The position numbers and the translations under genes are program-made. From Algoriphagus locisalis (GTDB lineage: Bacteria > Bacteroidota > Bacteroidia > Cytophagales > Cyclobacteriaceae): a DNA stretch of 64,000 bases. Shown here in pieces: positions 26,116-35,471 of this stretch. Under the pieces are notes generated by a model that did no database searches, was not told where the DNA came from, and worked only from the letters and a program-made list of their open reading frames with translations. The DNA lies in assembly GCF_900116615.1 (NCBI RefSeq), contig NZ_FPBF01000005.1, forward strand, positions 1 through 64,000, written 5' to 3'. The stretch's first letter is position 1; every line of letters begins with the position of its first letter.

Positions 26116-26601
26116 ATGAAAACTAGTTTACTTATTCTTTCCTTTCTAATCCTTTCGTTTACATCCACATTTGGGCAGGCAGCTCAGGATTCCATTACTC
26201 TTAAGAAAGATTTTTGGGGATATAAATTTTATCAGGGAGACAAGAGGGTACAGATTGGGGATTTGGTGAATATCATGCGAACGAACGAAGAAGCTTACAA
26301 GTCAATAAAATCTGCCCAGTCCAACTACACTATGGCCTCAATTATCGGATTTGCAGGAGGGTTTATGGTCGGCTGGCCTATAGGAACAGCTATTGCAGGT
26401 GGGGATCCAAGCTGGGGACTGGCAGGTATAGGAGCAGGATTTCTGGTAGCAACCATCCCTCTTACAAATAGCTTCGTCAAAAAATCTAAGTTTGCTTTAG
26501 ATGCTTATAACGGAGGAAGTACCTCAAGTTCAGTTTGGGATAGAAGTGAAATGAGTCTTTCTCTTTCAGGATCGGGACTGGGGCTATCGCTTAGATTTTA
26601 G
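26116..26601 (+). CDS. Secreted or membrane protein of unknown function
   Basis: 161 residues. A signal peptide (MKTSLLILSFLILSFTSTFGQ) is followed by a soluble segment (WGYKFYQGDKRVQIGDLVNI) and then one or two glycine-rich hydrophobic segments at about residues 75-120 (IIGFAGGFMVGWPIGTAIAG). It ends in a Ser/Gly-rich tail with SLSLRF. Similar small proteins are common in Bacteroidota with no named domain known to me. It stands alone. Confidence 0.65.
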   Translation: MKTSLLILSFLILSFTSTFGQAAQDSITLKKDFWGYKFYQGDKRVQIGDLVNIMRTNEEAYKSIKSAQSNYTMASIIGFAGGFMVGWPIGTAIAGGDPSWGLAGIGAGFLVATIPLTNSFVKKSKFALDAYNGGSTSSSVWDRSEMSLSLSGSGLGLSLRF

Positions 26602-26994
26602 AGAAGCCAATTAAAAAAAATATAGCTTAGACCTACCAGTATATGTGTGAATACTCACACCATAAAACAACTTCAAATCACTCATGCTGTGCATGCTGTT
26701 CGTGATTTGAAATCGCGAACCAATTTCGTAGGATTTCTAATCCGTCTTCATTCGATCCAAAGTATTCGGAAAGTTCATTAACCGATAGATAATCAGACCA
26801 AGAATTGACTCTTCTACTCTGAAAATCAAAAATGGTAATCATTATTTTCAAGCTGAAAAATCTATGGCTTACATCTATTAAACCTTTTCAGTGAATTAAA
26901 ATATCTTGACTACGTCCTGTTATCCAAAGAAAGATGCTACTGGTAGAATTGCATATATCCAAAAAGATTAATTAATCAAGCTAAACCTCAAACC
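26602..26994. other. Gene-free spacer with GGATT-type hairpin words
   Basis: Contains TGTGAATACTCACA (26645 region) and the words CGTGATTTGAAATCGCG and GGATTTCTAATCC, which recur in related form near 58280 and 59010. A 54-codon minus-strand frame (26678-26842) overlaps these words and is not accepted as a gene. Confidence 0.6.
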
Positions 26995-27372
26995 ATGGGA
27001 ATATTCAATAAAATTTTAGGCAATGCAAGTGAAGTATCTGTAGAGAAACTTACCGAGAGCTTCGGTAGATTATTAGCAGAGGGAGAGCAGATCGAACTTG
27101 GATTTAAGCTCATTCGCGATACGTTTATGTTCACTGACAAGCGTCTGATTTTGATAGATGTGCAGGGACTCACCGGAAGCAAGGTGGAGTATAAGTCCAT
27201 GCCATATAAAAGTATTTCCAGATTTTCACTGGAAACTGCAGGTACTTTTGATTTAGACGCAGAGCTGAAGATCTGGATTTCCAGCGAAAGTTTACCTTCG
27301 GTTAGTAAGCGCTTCAATAAAAGCATTGATGTCTATGAGGTGCAGCGATACCTGGCAGCAAAGGTGATGTAA
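26995..27372 (+). CDS. Bacterial PH-domain protein (YvbH/bPH family)
   Basis: 125 residues, the normal length for the single-domain family. It opens MGIFNKILGNASEVS and includes RLLAEGEQIELGFKLIRDTF, MFTDKRLILIDVQGLTG, KVEYKSMPYKSISRFSLETA and GTFDLDAELKIWIS. Known biology: PH-like superfold, cytoplasmic, function mostly unknown. The last 66 bp of the gene and the sequence after it are repeated at 29622-29932, the far side of a segment that carries the YhcG nuclease gene. Confidence 0.88.
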   Translation: MGIFNKILGNASEVSVEKLTESFGRLLAEGEQIELGFKLIRDTFMFTDKRLILIDVQGLTGSKVEYKSMPYKSISRFSLETAGTFDLDAELKIWISSESLPSVSKRFNKSIDVYEVQRYLAAKVM

Positions 27373-27675
27373 GCCTAGCTATGAGTTGGAGCAGTATCGG
27401 TCGCCTTGTCCTCAATGCCTACCCCATCGTTTGGCAGGGTGCCTGTCGCGAGAACCGGGAAGTAGGATAGAATGAGGTAGAGAAGCCAATTGCATCTTGG
27501 TAAGGATGAGGGTAGGACATTGCTTGAAGAAATAGTCCAGTAGGCTATTTTAGTCCCTAGAGAGAAACGATTCGGGAGGCCAGCTTGTAGGAGGACTGAG
27601 CGTTTAGGATTAGTCCGGTGGACTAATCTAGCGAAGGGCCAGCTTGTAGGGTAGGCAAATCCCACTCAGTGCTTG
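27307..27675. repeat. Long direct repeat R1, beginning inside the PH-domain gene
   Basis: Starts in the last 66 bp of the PH gene (AAGCGCTTCAATAAAAGC) and runs through its stop into noncoding DNA. It is matched by 29622-29932. Shared words include GTCCTCAATGCC, GTAGGCTATTTTAGTCCC, GAGAAACGATTCGGGAGGCC and AGCTTGTAGGGT. R1 has an extra internal partial duplication of the AGCTTGTAGG part. The GTCCTCAATGCC part also recurs near 59785. Confidence 0.85.
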
Positions 27676-27811
27676 ACGGTGTCTCCGAAATTCTTAATTT
27701 GGTGTCAGAAGACTCGCATAACCCTCTTGGCAAATCTAATATAAAACGGGAAGCCAAAATGGACTTAGCCCACTTACAACCAAGAAATATCATTTCCGAA
27801 ACCCTTATCTG

Positions 27812-28825
27812 ATGGAGATTAAAAAAGATATAATCATGCAAATTCAAAGCATTGTTTCCAATGCTCAATCAAAAGCCATTCGGGCAGTTGATAAGGAACG
27901 TGTATTGATGTATTGGCAGATCGGTAAAATAATTTTTGAAGAAGAGCAAGAGGGGAAAGACCGCGCTGGCTATGGCACATATCTAATAAAATCTATTTCC
28001 CAAGCATTTCAGCCCAGTCTAGGAACAGGTTTTTCGGTTCGTCAATTGGAAAGATACCGGCAGTTTTACCGCACCTTCCCAATTGCGTCCGCACTGCGGT
28101 CGCAATTCAATTGGACTCATTACAAAAACCTAATAAGTATTGATAATCAAGATAAAAGAGAGTTTTATTTAGCAGAGACAGAAAAAAATAATTGGACTGC
28201 CAGACAATTGGAACGTCAAGTAAATAGCCAACTTTTTGAAAGACTGCTAATGAGTAACGATGTGCAAGCTGTATTGGCAGTTGCCAGAGAAGAAAAAATG
28301 CCATCCGATGCCAAAGAAATTATTAAAGACCCTATGGTATTGGAATTTTTGGGACTTAAGAGAGAAGCGACTTTTTACGAAAAGGATTTAGAATCAGCCA
28401 TTATTACACACTTACACGATTTTTTATTGGAAATAGGCAATGGTTTTTCTTTTGTGGCCAGACAAAAACGTGTTCACCTAGAAGGGGATGAATTTTTTAT
28501 TGACCTTGTTTTTTACAACCGCCTTTTACAATGCTTTGTAATCATTGAAATCAAAACAACCAAACTCAAACACGAAGACATTGGGCAGTTGCAAATGTAT
28601 GTAAACTACTACGATCGCTTTGAAAAACAGGATTTTGAAAACCCCACGATTGGCATTTTACTCTGTGCCGATAAAAACGATGCGGTAGTAAAAATAACCT
28701 TGCCCGAAAACAACAAAACCATCATTGCCAGTAAATATCAACTATATTTACCTTCTGAACAACAACTAATAGCCGAAGTAAAGAAGGAAATAGAAAAACT
28801 GGACTCTAAAGAAAATGAAAAATGA
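27812..28825 (+). CDS. YhcG family PD-(D/E)XK nuclease-domain protein (DUF1016)
   Basis: 337 residues. The N-terminal DUF1016 helical domain includes RVLMYWQIGKIIFEEEQEG, YGTYLIKSIS, FSVRQLERYRQFY and NWTARQLERQVNSQL. The C-terminal nuclease fold has the family block GNGFSFVARQKRVHLEGDEF, followed by FIDLVFYNRLLQCFVIIEIK, giving the D...E-x-K active site. Known biology: YhcG-like proteins occur in restriction and recombination contexts and are frequent cargo of mobile islands; the biochemical role is not settled. It lies alone between direct repeats R1 and R2, with no methyltransferase or HsdR nearby. Confidence 0.92.
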   Translation: MEIKKDIIMQIQSIVSNAQSKAIRAVDKERVLMYWQIGKIIFEEEQEGKDRAGYGTYLIKSISQAFQPSLGTGFSVRQLERYRQFYRTFPIASALRSQFNWTHYKNLISIDNQDKREFYLAETEKNNWTARQLERQVNSQLFERLLMSNDVQAVLAVAREEKMPSDAKEIIKDPMVLEFLGLKREATFYEKDLESAIITHLHDFLLEIGNGFSFVARQKRVHLEGDEFFIDLVFYNRLLQCFVIIEIKTTKLKHEDIGQLQMYVNYYDRFEKQDFENPTIGILLCADKNDAVVKITLPENNKTIIASKYQLYLPSEQQLIAEVKKEIEKLDSKENEK

Positions 28826-28939
28826 AAAGCTAAGACTTGGTGCTGGATCAGGACCTATCGCTTTGTCCTAAATGCATCTTCCTAAGTATTTCCACCTCCT
28901 TTAATGCCTCTTTATTTCCCCCTTATTGTTCCCTAGAAT

Positions 28940-29530
28940 ATGAGATTAATCTGCCTATTGCTATGCACTTTGCTTCCGCTCCTTGCCTTGAGCCAGTCCC
29001 AGGAAATGGAAATAGCAAATTCAATATGTAATAAGTTGTCAAGTCTTGATTTAACAGAGCCGACAACGGTGTTGAACCAGAAATCAATAAGTGCGATGCA
29101 GCAGGTATATCAGGGTTTTCAATCAAAATCAGCCGATTTGATTGAGGGCTACAGAAAGAAGTACCCTAATAAATCAGATATAGAAATCACAAAAGCTATC
29201 GGACAGGAGGTGACGGCCTTGTTAATGCACGAATGTATTGCCTATCAAAGAATTACAATGTTCAATGCGCAGCCTGTTCCTGAAATTTCTGATGCAGTCA
29301 CTAAAGTAGGCAAGGACTTTACTCTCCTTCTGACAAGCAAGGGAGTAATTGAAGAATTGTCTCAAGGCTTAATTGACGAATGTATAGTGCAGGTAATGGA
29401 TCAGAATTCAGACCTTATTTTAAAAGCCTATGGCAATATCAGCTCCCCAAAGTTCATGCAGGAGTTTCAGGCTTACTTAATGACAGAATCCATTCCTTAC
29501 ATTAGGTGGGTAGCAAGTCAATTGAATTAA
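28940..29530 (+). CDS. Secreted protein of unknown function
   Basis: 196 residues with a short signal peptide (MRLICLLLCTLLPLLALSQ). The mature part is mostly helical with no recognised motif and two Cys (SICNKL, HECIAY). It lies in the same orientation, 114 bp downstream of the YhcG gene, and inside the R1-R2 bounded segment, so it may be co-inherited cargo. Confidence 0.62.
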   Translation: MRLICLLLCTLLPLLALSQSQEMEIANSICNKLSSLDLTEPTTVLNQKSISAMQQVYQGFQSKSADLIEGYRKKYPNKSDIEITKAIGQEVTALLMHECIAYQRITMFNAQPVPEISDAVTKVGKDFTLLLTSKGVIEELSQGLIDECIVQVMDQNSDLILKAYGNISSPKFMQEFQAYLMTESIPYIRWVASQLN

Positions 29531-29621
29531 ATGTGAGATGTAATGGAGTAAGTAAAAAACCAATTAGGATTTTAAATTCAATCCAGTCACCCCTAGCATT
29601 TTGACTACACCCGGAGGGGGG

Positions 29622-29687
29622 AAGCGCTTCAATAAAAGCATTGATGTTTATGAGGTGCAGCGATACCTGGCAGCAAAGGTGATGTAA
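29622..29687 (+). pseudogene. Duplicated 3' tail of the PH-domain gene
   Basis: 66 bp almost identical to codons 105-125 plus stop of the gene at 26995-27372 (one T/C difference in TGATGTTTATGAGG). The rest of the gene is absent; the sequence before it is unrelated. It marks the left edge of direct repeat R2. Confidence 0.85.
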
Positions 29688-29932
29688 GCCTATCTATGAA
29701 TTGGAGCAGTATCGATCGCCTTGTCCTCAATGCCTTCCCCACGTATGGTAGGGAGCCTGTAGCGAGTACCGACCGGGGAGTAGATAGGATGGGGCAGGAA
29801 AGCCAATTGCAAATTGTCAAGAATAGTTGGGTAGGACATTGCGTGAAGAAATCTTCCAGTAGGCTATTTTAGTCCCGAGAGAGAAACGATTCGGGAGGCC
29901 AGCTTGTAGGGTCGGCAAACTTCACCCAGCGT
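29622..29932. repeat. Long direct repeat R2
   Basis: Second copy of the 27307-27675 repeat, about 2.3 kb away. The two bracket the YhcG gene and the secreted protein gene. The gap 29531-30012 holds no intact gene. Confidence 0.85.
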
Positions 29933-30012
29933 CCAATTGAACTTCAGAGGTACTGAGAAGAAACTACACCCAAAGGGTTTTATGGAGAATAGCCACCCAT
30001 CTGTTTATCCCA

Positions 30013-32454
30013 CTAAAATATTCCTTTACGCATTGGTTTTCCCTCACTTTCGTTAAACTCCTTTTCATCGCTGCCTGGACGGTCCAGCATCCCTAATTTC
30101 CAGCTGAAAGAAATACTAAATGAACGGTTGTAGAAATTCGTTGACGTCCTGCTGCTGAATGTTGGAGCTGTAGCGTAGCTGCGCTGGGATAGCGTTTTCT
30201 GGAAAGGGTTGTTAACATTCAACAGAATGCTCGCCCTCTTATTAAAAACCTCTTTTTGAGCCGATAATCGATAGCTCCAAAAAGCGGAGCTTCTCCCTTG
30301 AAGCTTAACAAAACCATTACTGTAGTCTCCTGAGATCTGCAATGTATAGTTTTTAGGAAGGGTGTATGATGTGTTAATGTTCAGTGAATAAAAATTCCCC
30401 TTGTTACCTATATCCAAGGCAGTACTATTGAACCATACACGGTAAAGTTCCAGCCCACCGTTTGCCATCCATTTATTATTCAATTCCATAGATAAATTAA
30501 TGTTACTACCCAATCGTTTGGAAGAGGCCACATTACTAGGCGTTGTCTTGGAAACACCCTGTGCATCAACCGTAGTTAGTGATTCGATGGCATTACTGTT
30601 TGAATAATAATACATGCTGCTATTCAGCGTAAAGCCGGAGGAAGCATTCAAACTATGCCCGATCTCCAGCATCCTCGTGGTTTCCGGGCGTAATTGTGGA
30701 TTACCCGATGTGAGATTACGGGGATCACTTGCATTAACATAGGGATTCAAATCCCAAATCCATGGCCTGCGTATCCTTTCAGTGTAATTTAGTTTTAGTT
30801 CATGGGTGTCATTCAGGGATTTTGAAATAAGGAAACTTGGGACCCAGTTATTGAAATTGGCGTTAAAGGAAGGTGAATTACTTTTGAAAGTACTGGCGAT
30901 CCGTGTTCCTTCAAAGCGTAAACCAGGACGAAAAGCCCATTTGTTGTCGGTTTCAAATTTCAGGCTGAGATAACTGGCATAAATAGTACTCGAATAATCC
31001 ATCTCATCGGAACGGGATGCGATTTGTTCCAACTGTTCGCTACCAGGATTTGCCTGGTTATTATACACCTGATACGTTGTATTGGAGTTAGCCCGAGTAA
31101 ACTTTACCCCGGTCTCCAAAAGGCTGCTTCCTGAGTTATTCAGCGGATAGGCATAATCGACTTGTATATCGCTATCCCAGGTCTTGCCCCTATTGGGGCC
31201 TTTCTCTGTAAAATACATAGCATCAGAAAGACTAAACTGATTGGTGGTATAATCAGAACGGTCGTCTGAGCGCCCCAACAACCCTGTGATCTGCAACTCG
31301 TGTTTATTTTTACTGAACTTCTTCTGATAGTTCATTGCCAGCTCATAATACTGAAACTTGCCAGTTTGGCTACTGCGTTGGTTATATTCAGAAACAGTTG
31401 CACCTTCCTCATAACGGTTATACAGGGTGTTCTTAACAGGCCAACTACCACTCCAAAGAGACAAGTCTGCTCCAAGTTTTTGTGTAGAGTCGGGGCGATA
31501 AGCAAAGCCGGCTCCCGCATACCCACCCCTTTCATACTGGGTAGCATCATTTTGTTGGAATAACGTCCCGACAGCCTGCATGTTTTGTATGGATGTTCTC
31601 TCGAGGATCGAACTATTCCGCTGCCTAGTGCGGCTACCATTTAGATTAAAGCTGTAATCGAATTTATCCCGGGCGATGTTCAGTGAGGCATTTATAGACT
31701 GTTCCAGATTTCCCCCACTGATATTAAGATTTCCGCTTGTACCCAAAATGTTTTTCTTGGTAATAATATTGATCACACCTGCAGCACCTTCAGCTTCATA
31801 TTTTGCTGACGGGGAAGTGATCACCTCTATAGAGGTGATACTGCTTGCAGGGATCATTTTTAGTGCTTCCTTTAGGTTTTTGGCCATTATTCCGGAAGAC
31901 ATCCCGTTTAGGAGCACTTTTAGGTTGGAACTGCCACGCATTTTTACTTCACCATCAATGCCTACGGTAAGAAGCGGGACCTTTCGCAATACATCTGATG
32001 CTGAGCCGGCCTTGTTACTTATATCAGCTGAGGCATTATAGATCATCTTATCACCGCTGGTTTGTAGCAGTGTTTTTTTGCCTGATATCACTACCTCTGT
32101 CAAGGATAAGTCTTTGCTTCGCAACAGTATTTCCAGCGTGTGTGATCTACCTTCGAGGGGCGATTTATAGTTTTCATAGCCTATGAAAGACACTAAGATT
32201 TCTTTGGGGGCAGGTTCAGTAGTGACTAACTGAAACTGCCCTGCTTGATCAGTGACGGCCGATGCTATTACTTTCCCATGTGCCCAGATGCTTACTATGG
32301 CAATTTCTATAGGCTTGCGGTTTGCCGAATCAAGCACGGTTCCCTTGATCTCTATAACAGCTGTATTCCCAGTCAGATCTTGCCCAAAAGTTAACTGTGA
32401 GGCAAAGACTGCCAAAAGCGTAAAGAAGGCTAAACAAAATATGAAGTAGCGCAT
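30013..32454 (-). CDS. TonB-dependent-receptor-like outer-membrane beta-barrel protein
   Basis: 813 residues. A signal peptide (MRYFIFCLAFFTLLAVFAS) is followed by a carboxypeptidase-regulatory-like domain (about 33-110, KGTVLDSANRKPIEIAIVSI). The plug domain (about 120-235) contains VLRKVPLLTVGIDGEVKMRG and AEGAAGVINIITKKN, and a barrel extends to the C-terminus. This is the outer-membrane beta-barrel family that often lacks a SusD partner. It is divergent from a LytS/LytTR two-component pair across a 143-bp region containing a 19-bp palindrome, so regulation by that pair is a reasonable inference. The ligand is unknown. Confidence 0.9.
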   Translation of the reverse strand: MRYFIFCLAFFTLLAVFASQLTFGQDLTGNTAVIEIKGTVLDSANRKPIEIAIVSIWAHGKVIASAVTDQAGQFQLVTTEPAPKEILVSFIGYENYKSPLEGRSHTLEILLRSKDLSLTEVVISGKKTLLQTSGDKMIYNASADISNKAGSASDVLRKVPLLTVGIDGEVKMRGSSNLKVLLNGMSSGIMAKNLKEALKMIPASSITSIEVITSPSAKYEAEGAAGVINIITKKNILGTSGNLNISGGNLEQSINASLNIARDKFDYSFNLNGSRTRQRNSSILERTSIQNMQAVGTLFQQNDATQYERGGYAGAGFAYRPDSTQKLGADLSLWSGSWPVKNTLYNRYEEGATVSEYNQRSSQTGKFQYYELAMNYQKKFSKNKHELQITGLLGRSDDRSDYTTNQFSLSDAMYFTEKGPNRGKTWDSDIQVDYAYPLNNSGSSLLETGVKFTRANSNTTYQVYNNQANPGSEQLEQIASRSDEMDYSSTIYASYLSLKFETDNKWAFRPGLRFEGTRIASTFKSNSPSFNANFNNWVPSFLISKSLNDTHELKLNYTERIRRPWIWDLNPYVNASDPRNLTSGNPQLRPETTRMLEIGHSLNASSGFTLNSSMYYYSNSNAIESLTTVDAQGVSKTTPSNVASSKRLGSNINLSMELNNKWMANGGLELYRVWFNSTALDIGNKGNFYSLNINTSYTLPKNYTLQISGDYSNGFVKLQGRSSAFWSYRLSAQKEVFNKRASILLNVNNPFQKTLSQRSYATAPTFSSRTSTNFYNRSFSISFSWKLGMLDRPGSDEKEFNESEGKPMRKGIF

Positions 32455-32536
32455 GTATTTAGTTAGTTTGTTAGGCGCAAAACAAACAACTAGCTGCTGG
32501 CTTTAAAGAAAAAGAATGATGAATAGGAGGGTTAGA

Positions 32537-32555
32537 TGACGAACGCTGTTCGTCA
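32537..32555. promoter_or_regulatory. 19-bp palindrome, candidate operator in a divergent promoter region
   Basis: TGACGAAC-GCT-GTTCGTCA has perfect 8-bp arms, 82 bp before the receptor gene and 43 bp before the kinase gene. It is the only strong symmetry in the divergent spacer. Confidence 0.5.
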
Positions 32556-32597
32556 GTAAATTTTGGAACTTGTATGCCAATAGTTGACCTTTGACCT

Positions 32598-33626
32598 GTG
32601 AAATTTTACAAGAGCAAATTTTTTGAAGAACTGGTCATTTTCATTGCCATGTTTGTATTGACCATGCTGCATGAGTGGATGAAGGTGGATACTTTTATCG
32701 ATCTGCTAAAAGGCCTGATATTTTTTATTTTGCTTTACAGCCAGGCTCAGCTTCACAGACATCTGATTTTCCCCTTTTTCCTCTCTCAACGCTACGGTGT
32801 TTACATATTCTTATTATTTATTTCTACCCTAGCCGTATCGGCGATGTTGTTAGCGCTTGATTATTTTTGGATTGCACCGGAATTGTTTAGGGGTGAAGTC
32901 TCCTTAGGGATGGGGATGACTTATCATTTTGTGTTATGTCTGATCAGTACCTTCACCATATTATCCTTGTTTTTGATTAAGCAATATTCCAGGGAGTTGC
33001 ACAATCGGAATGAAACTCAACTGTTGTTAAGCCAGATGAACCTTAAATATCTTCATGCACAGCTGAATCCTCACTTTTTTTTTAATTTATTCAACAATCT
33101 GTATGGTGTTAGCCTTACCGACCCCCAGAGAACACCCAGCCTAATCCTTAAGCTTTCTCAGTTGATGCGGTACCAGTTGGAAAGCGGTATGAAAGAACGG
33201 GTAACCATCGGCGAAGAAATCAGTTTTATTGAAAATTACGTGGCGATGGAACAGGAGCGGACCGGTAAGCGATGTGAGATAAGTTACAATTACCCGAATG
33301 CGGATAATCTGTTGGCGACCTATTCCATTGCACCACTTATATTGATTACTTTGGTAGAAAATGCCTTTAAGCATAGTGTCACAATTACCAATAGGTGGTT
33401 TGTCAATATCCTCATAACCCTTGACGATAACCATCTGATCGTAGAGACCCGGAACTCTGAGGCTGATGAAAAACTAAAGAACCCTTCGATTGGAATTGGC
33501 TTGGTTAACATAAAAGAGAGGCTTAATATGCTTTACCCTGGTTCTTATGATTTGAAGGTACTGGCAGATGAAAGCACTTATACCACTACCCTAAAACTTA
33601 CATTAAATGCATTGAGCAATGGATAG
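32598..33626 (+). CDS. LytS/YehU-type sensor histidine kinase
   Basis: 342 residues from a GTG start. Four hydrophobic segments lie between about residues 10 and 127, followed by the His_kinase motif LHAQLNPHFFFNLFNNLYG with phospho-acceptor His159. The HATPase part has LVENAFKHS and GIGLVNIKERL. Known biology: membrane kinases of this class phosphorylate LytTR response regulators, one of which is encoded next with an 8-bp overlap. No separate sensor domain is visible, so the signal is probably sensed in the membrane. Confidence 0.92.
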   Translation: MKFYKSKFFEELVIFIAMFVLTMLHEWMKVDTFIDLLKGLIFFILLYSQAQLHRHLIFPFFLSQRYGVYIFLLFISTLAVSAMLLALDYFWIAPELFRGEVSLGMGMTYHFVLCLISTFTILSLFLIKQYSRELHNRNETQLLLSQMNLKYLHAQLNPHFFFNLFNNLYGVSLTDPQRTPSLILKLSQLMRYQLESGMKERVTIGEEISFIENYVAMEQERTGKRCEISYNYPNADNLLATYSIAPLILITLVENAFKHSVTITNRWFVNILITLDDNHLIVETRNSEADEKLKNPSIGIGLVNIKERLNMLYPGSYDLKVLADESTYTTTLKLTLNALSNG

Positions 33627-34335
33627 GGCTTTACGTTGCATAATAGTTGATGATGAAGAAGGTGCACATTTAGTCCTTCGGCATTATTTGAAAGACCTTA
33701 AGTACATTAAGTTGGAAGCCTCTTTTTATAATGCGCTGCAGGCGATGGAATATATGTATCAAAATACAGTTGACCTGATGTTTCTTGATATAAACATGCC
33801 CGGCCTTACCGGACTACAAATGCTTAAATCATTTACAAACCCACCTATGGTCATCCTAACCACAGCTTATGGGGAATATGCATTAGAAAGCTACGAATAC
33901 CGGGTCATTGATTATTTAGTAAAGCCATTCGATTTCCATCGCTTCCTATTGGCTATTGACAATGTACTTTCACGGCTACCTTTTAAAGAGGCCGAAGTAA
34001 CCGATATGCCAACCGAAGAAATCCGGTCCGGAATTATGCTCAAAGTTGATGGGGACATCCTCAAGGTTAGCTATAATGAAATCCTTTATATCCAAAGTTG
34101 GGGCAATTATGTAAAAGTGTTTACCGTTGAGCGGATGTATTTAAGTCCCATAACCACCGCAGAGATAGAGCAAAAGTTGGACACCACCATGTTTATACGA
34201 ACCCATAAATCCTATATAGTGGCGCTTAAACATATCAAAAGAATTGCAGGTGGCCAGATTGAACTAGACAATGATGCCTTAGTGCCAATTGGAAGTTCCT
34301 ATCGACGCCAGTTTCTTCAAAGGTTCACAAGTTAA
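33619..34335 (+). CDS. LytTR family response regulator
   Basis: 238 residues. The receiver domain (about 6-120) has the acidic pair in VDDEEGAH, phospho-acceptor Asp57 in LMFLDINMPG, Thr in ILTTAYGEYAL and Lys in YLVKPFD. The LytTR DNA-binding domain (about 140-235) contains NEILYIQSWGNYVKV and FIRTHKSYIV. The start overlaps the kinase stop, so the two are translated together. Known biology: LytTR domains bind direct-repeat promoter sites. The divergent receptor gene is the obvious candidate target. Confidence 0.93.
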   Translation: MDRALRCIIVDDEEGAHLVLRHYLKDLKYIKLEASFYNALQAMEYMYQNTVDLMFLDINMPGLTGLQMLKSFTNPPMVILTTAYGEYALESYEYRVIDYLVKPFDFHRFLLAIDNVLSRLPFKEAEVTDMPTEEIRSGIMLKVDGDILKVSYNEILYIQSWGNYVKVFTVERMYLSPITTAEIEQKLDTTMFIRTHKSYIVALKHIKRIAGGQIELDNDALVPIGSSYRRQFLQRFTS

Positions 34336-34341
34336 CCCGGA

Positions 34342-34629
34342 CTATTCGTAGCAGCCTTTCCCGATCCTTTTCCGTAGTAGATTTGCAAATGCATCATGCG
34401 GATTAAAAAAAACTAATTTCACTATATGCAAAATCACCATAGCATCCTTTTCCTGCTCAACCTCAATAAACTGCCTCAGCGCCCGGGAAAGCGTTTCGAT
34501 TTGCCTAGCCTTAGTAATTCATGCATGAGGAAATGGATTAGCGTTCTCAGAAATAATCGCATCTATTTTCGCATCCACCCGTTTCTCCAGATCCTTTAGC
34601 TCGCTGCAGATTTCTGCCCAGTTATACAT
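34342..34629 (-). pseudogene. Small gene interrupted by one in-frame stop
   Basis: From the ATG at 34629 the frame reads MYNWAEICSELKDLEKRVDA and so on to an in-frame TGA after 36 codons (PFPHA-stop). It then continues in the same frame for 58 more codons with normal-looking protein (ITKARQIETLSRALRQFIEV, HIVKLVFFNPHDAF, LLRKRIG) to a TAG at 34342. This suggests a 95-codon gene with a recent nonsense change. The family was not recognised. It is convergent with the response regulator gene. Confidence 0.5.
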
Positions 34630-34810
34630 GTAGTGAAGGGGTTATAAGTAAACAAAGATCTGCTGTTTCTGGGCTTAATGAAAGTAATCAAGCTGGATGT
34701 GCGATAAACTGTGTCGGGTTTTACGATCATTGGGAAAGCTGGATTTTTAATGAGATAGTTTTCTTTAATTTGAAAACTATCTTATATTTATATATTATAA
34801 AATACTGCTT

Positions 34811-35251
34811 ATGAGACATCTAGAGGAGTATCCGAATTGGAGTTCGAAAAAAATAAACGAAATCGAATTAGCAGAAGCCAAATCGAAGCCAAATACTGCT
34901 TGGGTTTTTGGGATCGTTACCGGAGTCCTGATTATACTTATTGTTTTAGACATAACGAATGATTTACTAAGCACAAAATACCCTGTAAATGGAATAGTGG
35001 TAGGATATACTTTTTCAGAAGGAAGACCCGCTGGCTCACCCTTACTGTTTTTTGATCATCCAAGTTTGGAATCTGGTTCTACTAACGGAATTGCTGATGC
35101 TTACGAAGTATCATCAAGATTGGAATCGGGCGAAGTAGTTTCATTTTTATGTTTTACCTGTACCGAGTCCAGTTATACTACTGGTGATTCGATTAGTATT
35201 CTGGTTTCAGAGAGAAAAATAGGTGGTATCATTTATTCAGAGAACAAGTGA
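34811..35251 (+). CDS. Single-pass membrane protein of unknown function
   Basis: 146 residues: a cytoplasmic N-terminus (about 33 residues), one transmembrane helix (VFGIVTGVLIILIVLDI) and an extracytoplasmic beta-rich domain with a CFTC (CxxC) motif near residue 120. It is preceded by an AT-rich promoter-like region. No homologue recognised. Confidence 0.62.
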   Translation: MRHLEEYPNWSSKKINEIELAEAKSKPNTAWVFGIVTGVLIILIVLDITNDLLSTKYPVNGIVVGYTFSEGRPAGSPLLFFDHPSLESGSTNGIADAYEVSSRLESGEVVSFLCFTCTESSYTTGDSISILVSERKIGGIIYSENK

Positions 35252-35471
35252 TGGAAACCTAAACCTACGATCCACATAAAGCAAATTAAATCACTTGACT
35301 GACAGGGAAAAAGGAGTCAAAACTATCCGGCCACATCACAGATCCGTAATTAATAGCCCGCAGTTGATTAATTCTTACCTTTCCTTTCCCACATCTAAAA
35401 ACCATCATTATCCTCAACCACGATACTTACGTAAGTATAACCATACCCATACCTGTAGTGAATTAAGGAAT

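Noticed and set aside
26678-26842. 54-codon minus-strand frame starting MITIFDFQSRRVNSW
   Set aside because: Looks partly protein-like, but its second half is made of the GGATTAGAAATCC and CGATTTCAAATC words found in noncoding repeats, so it is probably fortuitous or repeat-extended.
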